Assembly: GCA_000024525.1 (NCBI GenBank)
Contig: CP001769.1
Location: 2,776,001 to 2,840,000 of the forward strand
DNA length: 64,000 nucleotides
Reading direction: 5' to 3'
Origin: Spirosoma linguale DSM 74
GTDB taxonomy: Bacteria > Bacteroidota > Bacteroidia > Cytophagales > Spirosomataceae
Part shown: one piece after another, positions 8,914 to 18,036 of the stretch
Position numbering within the stretch: the first letter of the stretch is position 1
Layout of the letters: every line of letters starts with the position of its first letter
The notes under the pieces: generated by a model
What the model was told of the DNA's origin: nothing
The model's input: the letters and a program-made list of their open reading frames with translations, nothing else
Databases searched by the model: none
Translations under genes and position numbers: made by a program

Positions 8914-9519
8914 ATGAAAAAATTCCGTGTAACAATCGCTGTAGTACTGTCAGTAATGAGTTTAGCCAGTTTCCAGGGTGCCAAAGCTGACACAGGATCA
9001 GGAATGAGTGGTGTGAAAGTCGAGAAGTCCGAGCAAAAGAAAGTACGCATTTATACACAACCGGGAGCATCCGTTGACGTGGCACTTATTGATGCCGACG
9101 GCAATGTTCTCTACCGGGGCATTATCTCGAAAAACGCAAAACATGCGACCTCGTTCAACCTGAACAATCTACCCGATGGTCAGTATTATTTGACAGCCAG
9201 CAGCAATGCCTGGTGGATGTCGCAGGGGTTGACCATTAAAGGAAACGCACTGAACGTTGACGAGCGTGGTTTGCAACAACTGACACAGCCAACACTAACG
9301 GCTTACGAGAAAAATAAAATTGAACTCGTATTGCCCGCCAAGAACATTGATGAAGCCAGTGTGGCTATCTACGATGCTCAGAACGTGCTGGTTCAAACCG
9401 ATTCGTTTAAAGGTTCGGTTCGTCGCTTCGATCTATCCTCGCTTCCAGATGGCGCTTACACCTTCGTGGTAGGTCCCAACGAGAAGAAGTTCACGACACG
9501 GGTTGACATCCAGCACTAA
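8914..9519 (+). CDS. Secreted protein with two Ig-like repeats
   Basis: A 201-residue exported protein. Residues 1-25 form a signal peptide (ending GAKA). The mature part consists of two similar beta-sandwich-like units, about residues 34-110 and 118-199, each with a Phe-Asp/Asn-Leu-x-x-Leu-Pro-Asp-Gly-x-Tyr motif (FNLNNLPDGQYYL and FDLSSLPDGAYTF). This motif is shared by DUF3244 and type IX sorting domains. A periplasmic or surface role is likely, function unknown. The 460-base gap upstream, back to the SDR start, is AT-rich and I see no gene in it. Confidence 0.75.
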   Translation: MKKFRVTIAVVLSVMSLASFQGAKADTGSGMSGVKVEKSEQKKVRIYTQPGASVDVALIDADGNVLYRGIISKNAKHATSFNLNNLPDGQYYLTASSNAWWMSQGLTIKGNALNVDERGLQQLTQPTLTAYEKNKIELVLPAKNIDEASVAIYDAQNVLVQTDSFKGSVRRFDLSSLPDGAYTFVVGPNEKKFTTRVDIQH

Positions 9520-9620
9520 GCTGAACGTCTTGTTCCCATAGCCTTCGGGCCATTCGATACTACACCTCCTCTTACAAGTGGCCAGTCTTTTCGGACAAGC
9601 CTGGCCGCCACTCAATTCCC

Positions 9621-9657
9621 GCCCGCTGCCTTCTTACGAACGCAGCGGGCATTTTTT
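9621..9657 (+). terminator. Rho-independent terminator
   Basis: Stem GCCCGCTGC (9621-9629) pairs with GCAGCGGGC (9642-9650), followed by an ATTTTTT tract. It ends the secreted-protein transcript and abuts the stop codon of the convergent uvsE-like gene. Confidence 0.85.
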
Positions 9658-10549
9658 ATACCATTTCGCCCCGCAATCGTAAAATAGCCAGTTCTTTCAT
9701 CTTCGACTCAAACACAATGTCGACTTCTTTGCCGTAGGTATTCACGGCGGAGTAAAGCCAGTCAGCGTGGGCTTCGCGACGGGCTTTCGGGTCTTCGTGC
9801 TCCTGCCGCGAATCGGAAAAATGAAAAACAGGCCGGACATCCCAGGTCGCATAGGCTGTCAGGAAGGCCTCTTCTTCCGTCTGCTGGCCCGGGTTCAATG
9901 AATGATGGAAATAATCGAAAACGATTGGTGTCCCAATGGTTTCGTAGAGATACAGCAAATCCTGTACGGTATACAGGCTCGGGCGGTCATCATTTTCCAC
10001 CGTCAGACGGGCACGCAGATTCTCGGAGAGCAAGCCAAAATTTTTCGCAAAGCGGGCCATTGTAGCGGCCTTATCGCCATACGTCCCACCGGCGTGAATA
10101 TTTATTTTGTTCCAGTGCGAGGGCGTGAGCCCCATCAGATCGAATAACTCCGACTGATACTCCAAATCTTTAATGGTGTTGTCCAGCACTTTACCCTGCC
10201 CGGCAAGATGATTAAACGGGCCAGGGTGGGTGGTCAGGCGAATAGGCCGACTGCCAATTTCTTCGAGCGTTTCCCGAATATCTGGGTAATCGGGTAACGA
10301 GCTGATCTGGTATTCAGAAGCCCAGGGAAATAAGTCCGACGAAATACGGAATAATTTGAAGCCGTGGCTCAGATTCCAGTCAACGATTTTCAACAAATCC
10401 TGCACGTTTTTCAGGGCAAGCTCCGACGCATAGGCAATGCCTTTCTCAGAAAATGTCTTTTTGATCATTCCCCGATTTGTCGTGATTTTTTCGGCCTGTA
10501 AGCTCAGGTTGATGCAGGCATAGCCGACATTCAGCGGTGTTAACTCCAT
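9656..10549 (-). CDS. uvsE: UV DNA damage endonuclease UvsE
   Basis: A 297-residue UVDE-family endonuclease, which nicks DNA immediately 5' of UV photoproducts in a metal-dependent, light-independent repair path. The TIM-barrel signature is seen as VGYACINLSL at the N-terminus, FRISSDLFPWAS (about residues 67-78), LTTHPGPFN, NIHAGGTYGDK, ENDDRPSLY and FDYFHH, which carry the His/Glu/Asp metal ligands of the family. Length is typical. It is a single gene, convergent with the upstream secreted-protein gene, and starts at the only reasonable ATG. Confidence 0.93.
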   Translation of the reverse strand: MELTPLNVGYACINLSLQAEKITTNRGMIKKTFSEKGIAYASELALKNVQDLLKIVDWNLSHGFKLFRISSDLFPWASEYQISSLPDYPDIRETLEEIGSRPIRLTTHPGPFNHLAGQGKVLDNTIKDLEYQSELFDLMGLTPSHWNKINIHAGGTYGDKAATMARFAKNFGLLSENLRARLTVENDDRPSLYTVQDLLYLYETIGTPIVFDYFHHSLNPGQQTEEEAFLTAYATWDVRPVFHFSDSRQEHEDPKARREAHADWLYSAVNTYGKEVDIVFESKMKELAILRLRGEMV

Positions 10550-10700
10550 AGTTGGATAACTAAAATGTGCATCTGCCAGTTTTATAAATTGACCGTTCGT
10601 TCAAAAGTCCGGGAACAAAGCAGATAATGAACGGCAAGTGACTTATATTCCCAACACAAGTCACACACTAGTTCAATACATTTCCGGCTTGAAACTATCC

Positions 10701-11102
10701 ATGATGAAAGACTTTACACACGACCAGATAAATGATATCGCAATTGCCTATTGCGACATGGCTCGTTCGTTAAATGAATTTCAGCTTTTACACTGGCCAG
10801 AGCTTACGCATGAGCAACAGCTGGACTTGAATGCGTATCAGAACAGTTTGCTCAACAGGGCGCATGATATGCAGAATCGAACAACTCGGCCAGCCTTTAC
10901 AAACCCCTCTCAGATAGCAACTCGTATCAGACTGGCCACAGAGAAAGCCCAAAAGAGTCTGCACCGTATTAATAATCTACCGGTAGCCCTGAATGTCGGC
11001 GCTATTACCGTGGCTATAGCCTCCTACACAGCCCGGGCTAATTTACAGGGCATCGACGTTTTGCTGCGCGAACTTGACGACCTCGAAAACTATTCAAATT
11101 AG
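10701..11102 (+). CDS. Hypothetical helical protein
   Basis: The open frame begins with a GTG at 10638, but the tandem ATGs at 10701/10704 are better starts and give about 133 residues. The product is predicted to be all helical, with a first segment (DQINDIAIAYCDMARSLNEF) and a long C-terminal helix pair; there is no signal peptide. I do not recognise the family. It is a lone gene, divergent from uvsE, ending at a strong bidirectional hairpin. Confidence 0.6.
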   Translation: MMKDFTHDQINDIAIAYCDMARSLNEFQLLHWPELTHEQQLDLNAYQNSLLNRAHDMQNRTTRPAFTNPSQIATRIRLATEKAQKSLHRINNLPVALNVGAITVAIASYTARANLQGIDVLLRELDDLENYSN

Positions 11103-11123
11103 CCATCCGGACAGAAATTACTC

Positions 11124-11184
11124 TCTCTAAACTAATTCGGGTCGTACTCCACAAGAAAGAGTACGACCCGAATTAGTTTAGAGA
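11124..11184. terminator. Bidirectional hairpin terminator, 26-bp perfect arms
   Basis: Arms 11124-11149 and 11159-11184 are perfectly complementary around a 9-base loop. It lies between two convergent genes (ending 11102 and 11195) and would stop transcription from both sides. Confidence 0.8.
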
Positions 11185-11194
11185 AAAGGCTGAT

Positions 11195-11647
11195 TTACAG
11201 AATCAAACCAGAGGGCGACTTAACGCCAACCAATTCAATATCGAAAGTCAAATCCTGGCCAGCCAGCGGGTGATTGGCGTCCAGCGTAACGTTTGTATCG
11301 GTCAGTGTACGCACAATTACCGGAATGGGCCGTGGGTTTCCGTCTTCGTGCATATTGAGGGTCATGCCAACTTCAAGTGGTATATCCGCCGGAATATCCG
11401 AACGTTCCAGCGTAAAAATCATTTCTTCATTGGCGGGTCCGTAGGCGTCCTGAACCGGAATATTAATCGTTTTCTTTTCGCCCTGATTCATACCCGTCAC
11501 ACCATCATCGAACCCTTTAATAACCTGCCCACTGCCAACAGTGAACTCCAGTGGTGTACGACCTTCTGATGAATCGAAGATCGTTCCATCACTTAGGGTT
11601 CCGGTATAATGTACCTGAACGGTATCGCCAGATTTTGCTTGTGCCAT
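11195..11647 (-). CDS. FKBP-type peptidyl-prolyl isomerase, SlyD-like
   Basis: A 150-residue FKBP-family prolyl isomerase/chaperone of the SlyD type. The N-terminal FKBP half is seen in GDTVQVHYTGTLSDGTIFDSS and VIKGFDDGVTGMNQGEKKT; residues about 70-125 are the inserted flap domain (YGPANEEMIFTL to VTLDANHPLAGQ). ANHPLAGQ-L-F is the family signature near the end. Unlike E. coli SlyD it has no His-rich metal-binding tail. It is cytosolic and stands alone. Confidence 0.92.
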   Translation of the reverse strand: MAQAKSGDTVQVHYTGTLSDGTIFDSSEGRTPLEFTVGSGQVIKGFDDGVTGMNQGEKKTINIPVQDAYGPANEEMIFTLERSDIPADIPLEVGMTLNMHEDGNPRPIPVIVRTLTDTNVTLDANHPLAGQDLTFDIELVGVKSPSGLIL

Positions 11648-11924
11648 ATCGCTATGTAGTTTTTATAAAGAAGTTAACGTAAAAGTACCGGAACTTCCGA
11701 CAAAAAATGGGTTGTACGCTAACTTTTGACCAACTCGCTACCGGGTTCAAAAGTTCACGGCTCACCAAAAGGTTACCATCAATTCTACACTTTGCAGACT
11801 AGATACAGTGGCCTATGAGTAAATTAAAATAAAAACTAAAAAAAATTATGAGCCCTTAGTCAATATATCGTATTCTTATATATATCTTTACCAATAGCAA
11901 GTAGAACTAGTTTATTTTAAGCCT

Positions 11925-12323
11925 ATGGAATCATCAGCAAGTGAGTTTTTGAGAGGTACGCTCAAAACAATCATACTGAAGCTTTTGGCGGAGCCGAGGC
12001 CATCCACTCCTTCGCAGGTTGGTGCAGGTCCGTCAGTACCGGGCCGGATGTATGGCTATGAGATTACCCAGTTGGTTAAAGAACGCACCCAGGGCCAGAT
12101 TGCGCTGTCATTTGGGGCTTTGTATCCTGTCCTGCATAAGCTGGAACAGGAGGGATTACTGATAACGGAAACGGAAGAAGTTGAAGGTCGACTACGTAAG
12201 TATTACTCGTTGACCCCGCAGGGCAATGAGGCTGCGGTTCAAAAAGTCTCCGATTTTGAACGATTTATGGAAACAATGCGCCAGCTTCTGCAACTACCCA
12301 TGCAACTAGCCCCAAGCCATTAA
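11925..12323 (+). CDS. PadR-family transcriptional regulator
   Basis: A 132-residue PadR-type winged-helix regulator. RGTLKTIILKLLAE opens the domain, MYGYEITQLVKERT gives the second helix, FGALYPVLHKLEQEGLL the recognition helix and wing, and LRKYYSLTPQG the beta hairpin. A Pro-rich insertion (about residues 26-40) is unusual but common in Bacteroidota members. It is followed after 38 bases by a membrane protein gene, the standard arrangement in which PadR controls a partner membrane protein. The signal it senses is unknown. Confidence 0.88.
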   Translation: MESSASEFLRGTLKTIILKLLAEPRPSTPSQVGAGPSVPGRMYGYEITQLVKERTQGQIALSFGALYPVLHKLEQEGLLITETEEVEGRLRKYYSLTPQGNEAAVQKVSDFERFMETMRQLLQLPMQLAPSH

Positions 12324-12361
12324 CCAGACATTTTCTTCACGGTTTAAACTCAACAAGAGTC

Positions 12362-12886
12362 ATGGAAAAACTCAGCCCCCAACAATTGGCTACGTTACAC
12401 AACCATTTGATTCAAACCGGCTCGACAGACGCCCTAATTGAGGAATTGCTCGACCACCTGGCCTGTGAGGTCGAACATTACCTTTGGCTTGGCCTTCCTT
12501 TTGAATCGGCCCTCAGCAATGTTCTTGAGCAAGCGAATATAAAGGCCGTTCGGCACCTGCGCGAAACCTACCAGATCGAGCTGGCAATGACTGACGAGCA
12601 ACTGGAACAGGCAAGTCTGGACGATATTGTCTTTGAATTTCGAAACAAGGCCTACGGGGCATACGATTTACGGCGGGCCTATCCAATCAATCTGCGGAAT
12701 GCCTTCATCATGACGCTGAGCCTGTTCATGATGATTATGGCTATGATGGATAGACTTGGCCATAAACAATGGTCGTATGTAAGCCTGGGTGGGGCTGTCT
12801 GGTTGCTTGGCCTGTGTGGTGTCACGTTTGCCGTGGTTAGCTGGTATCTTCAGCACATTCGCCAACAACAGCTTTATATGCGGTAA
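12362..12886 (+). CDS. PadR-linked membrane protein with a TonB-like motif
   Basis: A 174-residue protein. Residues 1-80 are helical, with LLDHLACEVEHYLWLG resembling the permease-prefix domain found in proteins encoded next to PadR regulators. Residues about 88-108 (DDIVFEFRNKAYGAYDLRR) match the segment that precedes the membrane helix in many Bacteroidota TonB proteins (fEnRNkaYGAYeLRr). Two transmembrane helices follow (about 115-128 and 138-160). The C-terminal TonB domain is absent. It is translated from the PadR transcript; its function is unknown. Confidence 0.7.
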   Translation: MEKLSPQQLATLHNHLIQTGSTDALIEELLDHLACEVEHYLWLGLPFESALSNVLEQANIKAVRHLRETYQIELAMTDEQLEQASLDDIVFEFRNKAYGAYDLRRAYPINLRNAFIMTLSLFMMIMAMMDRLGHKQWSYVSLGGAVWLLGLCGVTFAVVSWYLQHIRQQQLYMR

Positions 12887-12894
12887 AACTCTCC

Positions 12895-13056
12895 GGTTAA
12901 TGGTTAATGGTTAATGGTTAATGGTTAATGGTTAATGGTTAATGGTTAATGGTTAATGGTTAATGGTTAATGGTTAATGGTTAATGGTTAATGGTTAATG
13001 GTTAATGGTTAATGGTTAATGGTTAATGGTTAATGGTTAATGGTTAATGGTTAATG
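12895..13056. repeat. Tandem array of 23 GGTTAAT heptamers
   Basis: Twenty-three perfect head-to-tail copies of GGTTAAT plus one base, without a single substitution. It lies between the convergent ends of the PadR-linked gene and proS. Downstream, ATTAACCATTAAC at about 13101-13113 is complementary to the array and can form a hairpin with any copy. Perfect copies over 162 bases suggest slippage-prone, length-variable DNA. There are no spacers, so it is not a CRISPR array. Confidence 0.97.
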
Positions 13057-13130
13057 AAAAACAGTCCAACCTCAGAAGTATCTACTCATCAACCAATAAC
13101 TTATTAACCATTAACTCAATAACTAATTAC

Positions 13131-14603
13131 CTAATAGGCTCTGGCAAACACAACGCGCCCGGCAGATGGTTTCCCGGAGAAAATATCTACCCCTTCTTCG
13201 GCTTCCTGATCAAATGGGATACAGCGAATGGTGGCCTTGGTAGCTTCTTTAATAGCCTCTTCAGTTTCGCTGGTACCATCCCAGTGGGCTAGAATGAACC
13301 CCCCTTTGTCGAGCTGCGCCTGAAACTCTTCAAACGTATCTACTTTATAGGTATTCGCCTGGCGGAAGGTTTTCGCTTTGTTATAGATCGTTTGCTGAAT
13401 ATCGTCCAGCAGATTTTTGATGTGTTCGGTCAGTCCTTCGAACGGCACGGTTTCTTTGGTTTTCAAATCCCGACGGGCAATCTCGACCGTCCCGTTTTCC
13501 AGATCGCGGCCACCCATAGCCAGTCGCACCGGTACACCCCGCAATTCATACTCGGCAAACTTCCAGCCGGGTTTGTTGGCATCGGAATCATCGTATTTGA
13601 CCGATACGCCAGCTTTCCTCAGTTCCTGCACCAGTGGCTTTATTTTAGCCGACAGTAACTCCAGCTGTTCTTCGGAGCGGTAGATGGGTACAATAACAAC
13701 CTGAATAGGTGCCAGTTTTGGCGGTAGCACTAGCCCGTCGTCATCCGAGTGCGCCATGATCAGGGCACCCATCAGGCGGGTAGATACTCCCCACGAAGTG
13801 CCCCACACGTAATCGAGCTGGTTCTGTTTGTTCAAAAACTGCACATCGAAGGCTTTGGCGAAATTTTGCCCCAAAAAGTGTGACGTACCGGCCTGTAAGG
13901 CTTTACCATCCTGCATCATGGCTTCAATACACAACGTATCGTCTGCACCGGCAAATCGCTCGTTAGCCGTTTTTGTCCCTTTCACAACCGGCAAAGCCAT
14001 CCACTCTTCCGCAAACTGGGCGTAGATGTCCAACATCTGCCGCGTTTCGAACTTAGCTTCTTCGGCAGTGGCATGGGCGGTATGGCCTTCCTGCCACAGA
14101 AATTCGGCGGTACGCAGAAAGATCCGGGTACGCATTTCCCACCGAACGACGTTGGCCCACTGGTTTATGAGCAATGGCAAATCACGGTACGACTGAATCC
14201 AGTTTTTGTATGTACTCCAGATAACCGTCTCGGACGTTGGGCGAACGATAAGTTCTTCTTCCAGTTTAGCCTCCGGGTCAACGATTACGCCCGAGCCATC
14301 TTCGGCGTTTTTCAGACGGTAGTGCGTTACAACGGCACACTCTTTGGCAAACCCTTCGACGTGCGATGCTTCTTTACTCAGGAAGGATTTTGGAATAAAC
14401 AGCGGGAAATAAGCGTTCTGGTGACCCGTTTCCTTAAACATGTCGTCCAGCGCACGCTGCATTTTTTCCCAGATTGCAAACCCGTAGGGCTTGATCACCA
14501 TACAGCCCCGAACAGCTGAATTTTCGGCCAGATCGGCTCGTTTGATTAACTCATTATACCACTCGGAGTAGTTTTCACTACGGGACGGAATCGCTTTAGC
14601 CAT
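13131..14603 (-). CDS. proS: Prolyl-tRNA synthetase
   Basis: A 490-residue class II aminoacyl-tRNA synthetase that charges tRNA-Pro. It is the short archaeal/eukaryote-like form (ProS type 3), without the editing INS domain of the E. coli enzyme. Class II motifs: [19 protein letters not shown] (motif 1 region), [30 protein letters not shown] (motif 2 side), and [28 protein letters not shown] (motif 3). The anticodon-binding domain starts near [12 protein letters not shown], and a zinc-type C-terminal domain follows, ending in ARAY. It is transcribed alone. Confidence 0.96.
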   Translation of the reverse strand: MAKAIPSRSENYSEWYNELIKRADLAENSAVRGCMVIKPYGFAIWEKMQRALDDMFKETGHQNAYFPLFIPKSFLSKEASHVEGFAKECAVVTHYRLKNAEDGSGVIVDPEAKLEEELIVRPTSETVIWSTYKNWIQSYRDLPLLINQWANVVRWEMRTRIFLRTAEFLWQEGHTAHATAEEAKFETRQMLDIYAQFAEEWMALPVVKGTKTANERFAGADDTLCIEAMMQDGKALQAGTSHFLGQNFAKAFDVQFLNKQNQLDYVWGTSWGVSTRLMGALIMAHSDDDGLVLPPKLAPIQVVIVPIYRSEEQLELLSAKIKPLVQELRKAGVSVKYDDSDANKPGWKFAEYELRGVPVRLAMGGRDLENGTVEIARRDLKTKETVPFEGLTEHIKNLLDDIQQTIYNKAKTFRQANTYKVDTFEEFQAQLDKGGFILAHWDGTSETEEAIKEATKATIRCIPFDQEAEEGVDIFSGKPSAGRVVFARAY

Positions 14604-14790
14604 GCGTAATTTTTAGTCAGTAACGGCCCGAAGCGGCCAGTCTGTCACCTGTACCTTCATTGGCTTCAGGCATACTGAAGCCAATTTTTGTTACCGGATA
14701 TCGGCTGGTTATTTCGGACCAGAAATTAACTTTTTTTAAGTTGGTTTAAACCTTTTGAAACAAATTGGAATCTACTAGGAGGATAACTTG

Positions 14791-14817
14791 CAAAGATAGG
14801 TTTTTACTCTATTTTTG
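14791..14817. promoter_or_regulatory. Candidate divergent promoter pair
   Basis: On the minus strand 14791-14798 reads TATCTTTG, a match to the TAnnTTTG -7 element and directed towards proS. On the plus strand 14810-14817 reads TATTTTTG, directed towards the lipoprotein gene at 14897. The -33 boxes are not convincing. Confidence 0.35.
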
Positions 14818-14896
14818 TAATCAATCAGCTCATTCCTGTGTTATATAATAAAGAAGTTCACCATATGAGCTTTTACTACTTTAATTCCCTGGCCAA

Positions 14897-16225
14897 ATGA
14901 AAACGCAACCCTTATATCGCTTCCTGTCACTGGCGGCTTTGTTGGGTATCTGGAGTTGTACCTCCAGTCGCCAAACAGCGCAAAACGCTGGTGAAATGGA
15001 TGATTTGTATGGCAACTCCGGCAATGCGGCCGTTTATGCCAGCAACTCGTCAGACTACTCTTCGGTTGCTCCGCAAAGTGCGCGTCAGCAACGACAGCGG
15101 TCATCTCGTAACGCTAATCCCGATTACAACGATGATCAGCAATATGCTACTAACGGTGGTACAAACACCGATGAGTACTACACTGAGTTAAGCGCCCGTA
15201 AGCTAAACCGTGGCCTCTCGCCTGATCCGGGCTGGAACGACACGGATGCTTATAACTCCGGTTTTGTAAACGGCTATAATGCCGCATCCACGTCGGCCTA
15301 TAGCTGGAACCGATGGGGTTTCAACAATACCGGCTTCTACAATGGACTTGGTCTTGGCCTCGGTATGGGAGCCTTTGGTGGGTTTGGTGGGTACAACCGG
15401 TTTGGCTTCAGCTTCGGTAGCCCATTCTATTCACCCTACTACGGTAGCTCATTTGGCTACTCGCCTTTCGGTTACGGTTATGATCCTTTTTATAGCTCAT
15501 ATGCCTATGGTGGATTTGGCGGCATGTATAGCCCCTATTATTCACCCTTTGGTTACGGATATGGTGGGTACGGCGGGTACTATGGCAATCCGGTTTACGT
15601 AAACAATGTTTATGTGTCGGGTGCCGACCCTTACCGGGCTAGAAACTATAACCGAACTGTTGAGCGGTCGTCAGGTCGCTACAATGCTGCTTTCGATAAT
15701 ACGGCCCGTACTTACAATCCAAATGGTGGCCGCAGTGCCAATACGGGTTCTACCACGACCGCCAATCGGGGCAACAGCGATGGGTATTATGCCCGTCCGA
15801 GCAATGGCAGCAGCCGGGGATCTTATTACTACGATAACGGTTCGAGTAGCAATGGACGTGCAGGCAATACAGTAACTAACGCTCCTTCCTACAATAGCAA
15901 CTCGGGTGGCGATTATTATGCTCGCCCACGTGAAAGCAGTCGGGGCAGCTATACGCCATCAACCGGCAACAGCAGCGGCCGTGGTGGTTACTCGCAATCG
16001 CAGCAAAGCTACCAGCAGCCATCTTACCAGAGTCAGAGCCGGAGCTATCAGCAGCCCAGCTACCAGAATCAGAGCCGCTCTTACCAGCAGCCGAGCTTCC
16101 AACAGCCGAGCTATAGCGCTCCGAGTCGTAGCTATAGTGCCCCTAGCTACAGTGGTGGCGGTGGCGGTGGTGTCTCCTCCGGTGGTGGTGGGGTTTCGAC
16201 TGGTGGCGGACGTGGTCCACGATAG
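14897..16225 (+). CDS. Gly/Tyr/Ser-rich repetitive lipoprotein
   Basis: A 442-residue protein with a lipoprotein signal peptide ending LLGIWSC (Cys near residue 21), so it is lipid-anchored, probably in the outer membrane. After a polar stretch with Asn/Asp it becomes low-complexity: a Gly-Phe-Tyr-rich part (about residues 140-235), then Arg/Tyr/Ser/Asn repeats, then tandem QQPSYQ/QSRSYQ units (about 370-415), and a Gly-rich tail. Such sequences are disordered and may form a sticky surface or envelope layer. No enzymatic domain is seen. It ends at a clear terminator. Confidence 0.8.
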   Translation: MKTQPLYRFLSLAALLGIWSCTSSRQTAQNAGEMDDLYGNSGNAAVYASNSSDYSSVAPQSARQQRQRSSRNANPDYNDDQQYATNGGTNTDEYYTELSARKLNRGLSPDPGWNDTDAYNSGFVNGYNAASTSAYSWNRWGFNNTGFYNGLGLGLGMGAFGGFGGYNRFGFSFGSPFYSPYYGSSFGYSPFGYGYDPFYSSYAYGGFGGMYSPYYSPFGYGYGGYGGYYGNPVYVNNVYVSGADPYRARNYNRTVERSSGRYNAAFDNTARTYNPNGGRSANTGSTTTANRGNSDGYYARPSNGSSRGSYYYDNGSSSNGRAGNTVTNAPSYNSNSGGDYYARPRESSRGSYTPSTGNSSGRGGYSQSQQSYQQPSYQSQSRSYQQPSYQNQSRSYQQPSFQQPSYSAPSRSYSAPSYSGGGGGGVSSGGGGVSTGGGRGPR

Positions 16226-16245
16226 ATTTGGAATTTATTATAAAA

Positions 16246-16281
16246 AAATCCCCGCTGATCAGGACAATTGGCGGGGATTTT
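16246..16281 (+). terminator. Rho-independent terminator
   Basis: AAAATCCCCGC pairs with GCGGGGATTTT around a 15-base loop, with A and T tracts on either side. It follows the repetitive lipoprotein gene. Confidence 0.8.
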
Positions 16282-16394
16282 CGTTTTGTATTTGTTGCGG
16301 TGACTACACATTTTGCCAAGTATGATTAAACATTCTTGTAGTTAATCAATCTAAGCCCTACAATGTAGCACACGCCACCAATCGCTCTATACAC

Positions 16395-17975
16395 ATGAAC
16401 AAGCAGTTCTATTTTTCGATAGCCCTGGCGCTATCATCTCCGTTGGCATTTGGCCAGGGAGCCGCTTTCGACTATGCAGATGATGCGTTTCGTTTCTCTG
16501 ATTTTACGCAGAGTGGTACGGCCCGTTTCCGGGCACTCGGTGGTAACCATGCATCTCTTGGTGGCGATGCCAGCAATTTGTTTGGCAATGCCGCCGGGTT
16601 GGCCTTCTACAACCGTTCTGAACTAAGCATCAGCCCGAACTTTACGTCAGTCAGCAATCAAAACACCTTTCTGGGTCAGCAAACGACGAGCACGGGAAAT
16701 AAGGTAAACGTAGGTCAATTTGGTCTGGTACTGGCGGGAAAATCTACGGGAAGCAGTCGCTGGCGACGGACGGCCTTCGGCATTACGTATTCTCAATCAG
16801 CTAATTTCTTTGATTATACCGATGCAAGGGGGCTAAATAACAACCCGAATTCATCGATTGCTCAGACGTACGTTAATGCTGCCAACAGTGCAAAATACAG
16901 CGAAGCTGAACTGTCCGATGCCTTCCTGCCCGGAAGCCGAAGTGCTGATTTTAGGGAAGCGGCTGCCTATGGATTATACCTGATCAATCCAACTATCTAT
17001 AGTTCTACAAGTGCTGGCCCTCCCTATACGCGTTTTGATGCTACCCGGCAAAAAGACCAACGGGCAACCCTTAGCCGTTCGGGCAGCCATTCGCAGTGGT
17101 CAATTGCGTATGCGGGTAATCTGGATGATAAACTTTACATAGGTGGTTCGATTGCGTTGACCCGTCTGCGATACACTTCAGAGTACACCTTCCTTGAAAC
17201 ACCCGTTAACGGCGTAGTTTTCAATAACTACGGCCAGGTAAATACGTTTAACGTTAGGGGAAATGGTATCAATGCATCGCTTGGATTGATTTATAAACTT
17301 AGCCCTCAATTACAGGTTGGTGCTAATTTGATCACCCCTACCTTCAGCAGTGCAAATGAAGCTTTTACGCAGACATTGACCGCTGTTGCGAAAAACCCTA
17401 ACCCGGAGAACATTACGCTGAAGACGAATAGTGTCGATGTAATAGACCCAGCCAATAATTTCGAGTACTCTCTGCAAACCCCTTTGCGGGCATCGGGTGG
17501 TGCTACCTATTTCCTCGGTAACAATAAAATTGGCTTCATTACCGCCACGGCCGAGTACGTTGGCTATCAGGGTATGCGGGTGCGGACATCGGCATTCTCG
17601 AACCAGCAGGACAATACAGACTTTAAAAACGACGTAAAGCGGTTTGTTCAGGAAACGTACCAGAATGTAGTTAATATACGGGCCGGTGCTGAAATCAGAG
17701 CGGGTCTGCTGCGGATACGGGGCGGTGTGGCCTATCTACCCAGTGCTTATAAAATGGACCTCGACCGTGTGGCGAAAGCCGACCGGGATAAGATCTTATT
17801 GTCGGCAGGACTGGGTGTTCGCAACGATCGCTTTTTTGCAGATTTGGCTGGTTCTTACCTAACCTACAAATCAGGCTTTACACCCTTCGAGCTTCCAAAT
17901 GCTGTCGATACACCAACGCTCTCCACGAATAACAGAAACACAAATTTGATGCTTACAGTGGGCGTGTTCTTTTAA
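16395..17975 (+). CDS. Outer membrane beta-barrel protein, OmpP1/FadL-like
   Basis: A 526-residue protein with a signal peptide (cut after FGQ) and the pattern of an outer membrane beta-barrel of the OmpP1/FadL/TodX type. The N-terminal ARFRALGGNHASLGGDASNLFGNAAGLA is the typical plug-adjacent segment with NPAG-like motif, followed by alternating beta strands up to the C-terminal LMLTVGVFF, which ends in Phe as expected for barrel assembly. Relatives are often labelled hemin receptor, but the evidence for heme is weak; hydrophobic substrate uptake is an alternative. Confidence 0.8.
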   Translation: MNKQFYFSIALALSSPLAFGQGAAFDYADDAFRFSDFTQSGTARFRALGGNHASLGGDASNLFGNAAGLAFYNRSELSISPNFTSVSNQNTFLGQQTTSTGNKVNVGQFGLVLAGKSTGSSRWRRTAFGITYSQSANFFDYTDARGLNNNPNSSIAQTYVNAANSAKYSEAELSDAFLPGSRSADFREAAAYGLYLINPTIYSSTSAGPPYTRFDATRQKDQRATLSRSGSHSQWSIAYAGNLDDKLYIGGSIALTRLRYTSEYTFLETPVNGVVFNNYGQVNTFNVRGNGINASLGLIYKLSPQLQVGANLITPTFSSANEAFTQTLTAVAKNPNPENITLKTNSVDVIDPANNFEYSLQTPLRASGGATYFLGNNKIGFITATAEYVGYQGMRVRTSAFSNQQDNTDFKNDVKRFVQETYQNVVNIRAGAEIRAGLLRIRGGVAYLPSAYKMDLDRVAKADRDKILLSAGLGVRNDRFFADLAGSYLTYKSGFTPFELPNAVDTPTLSTNNRNTNLMLTVGVFF

Positions 17976-17976
17976 A

Positions 17977-18036
17977 GGCAAGTATCTATAATGAAAAAGC
18001 GACCCGAGGGTCGCTTTTTCATTATAGATACTTGCC
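17977..18036. terminator. Bidirectional terminator overlapping the aroK 3' end
   Basis: Arms 17977-18005 and 18008-18036 are perfectly complementary (29 bases). The second arm contains the last codons and stop of aroK, so the stem duplicates the end of that gene in inverted form downstream of the barrel-protein gene. Confidence 0.8.

Noticed and set aside
12895..13056. CRISPR array
   Set aside because: The repeats are head-to-tail heptamers without spacers and no cas gene is present.
15279..16325. Alternate-frame ORFs in the repetitive lipoprotein gene
   Set aside because: Frame-shadows caused by low-complexity Tyr/Gly/Ser codons; the main frame has a proper lipoprotein signal and terminator.
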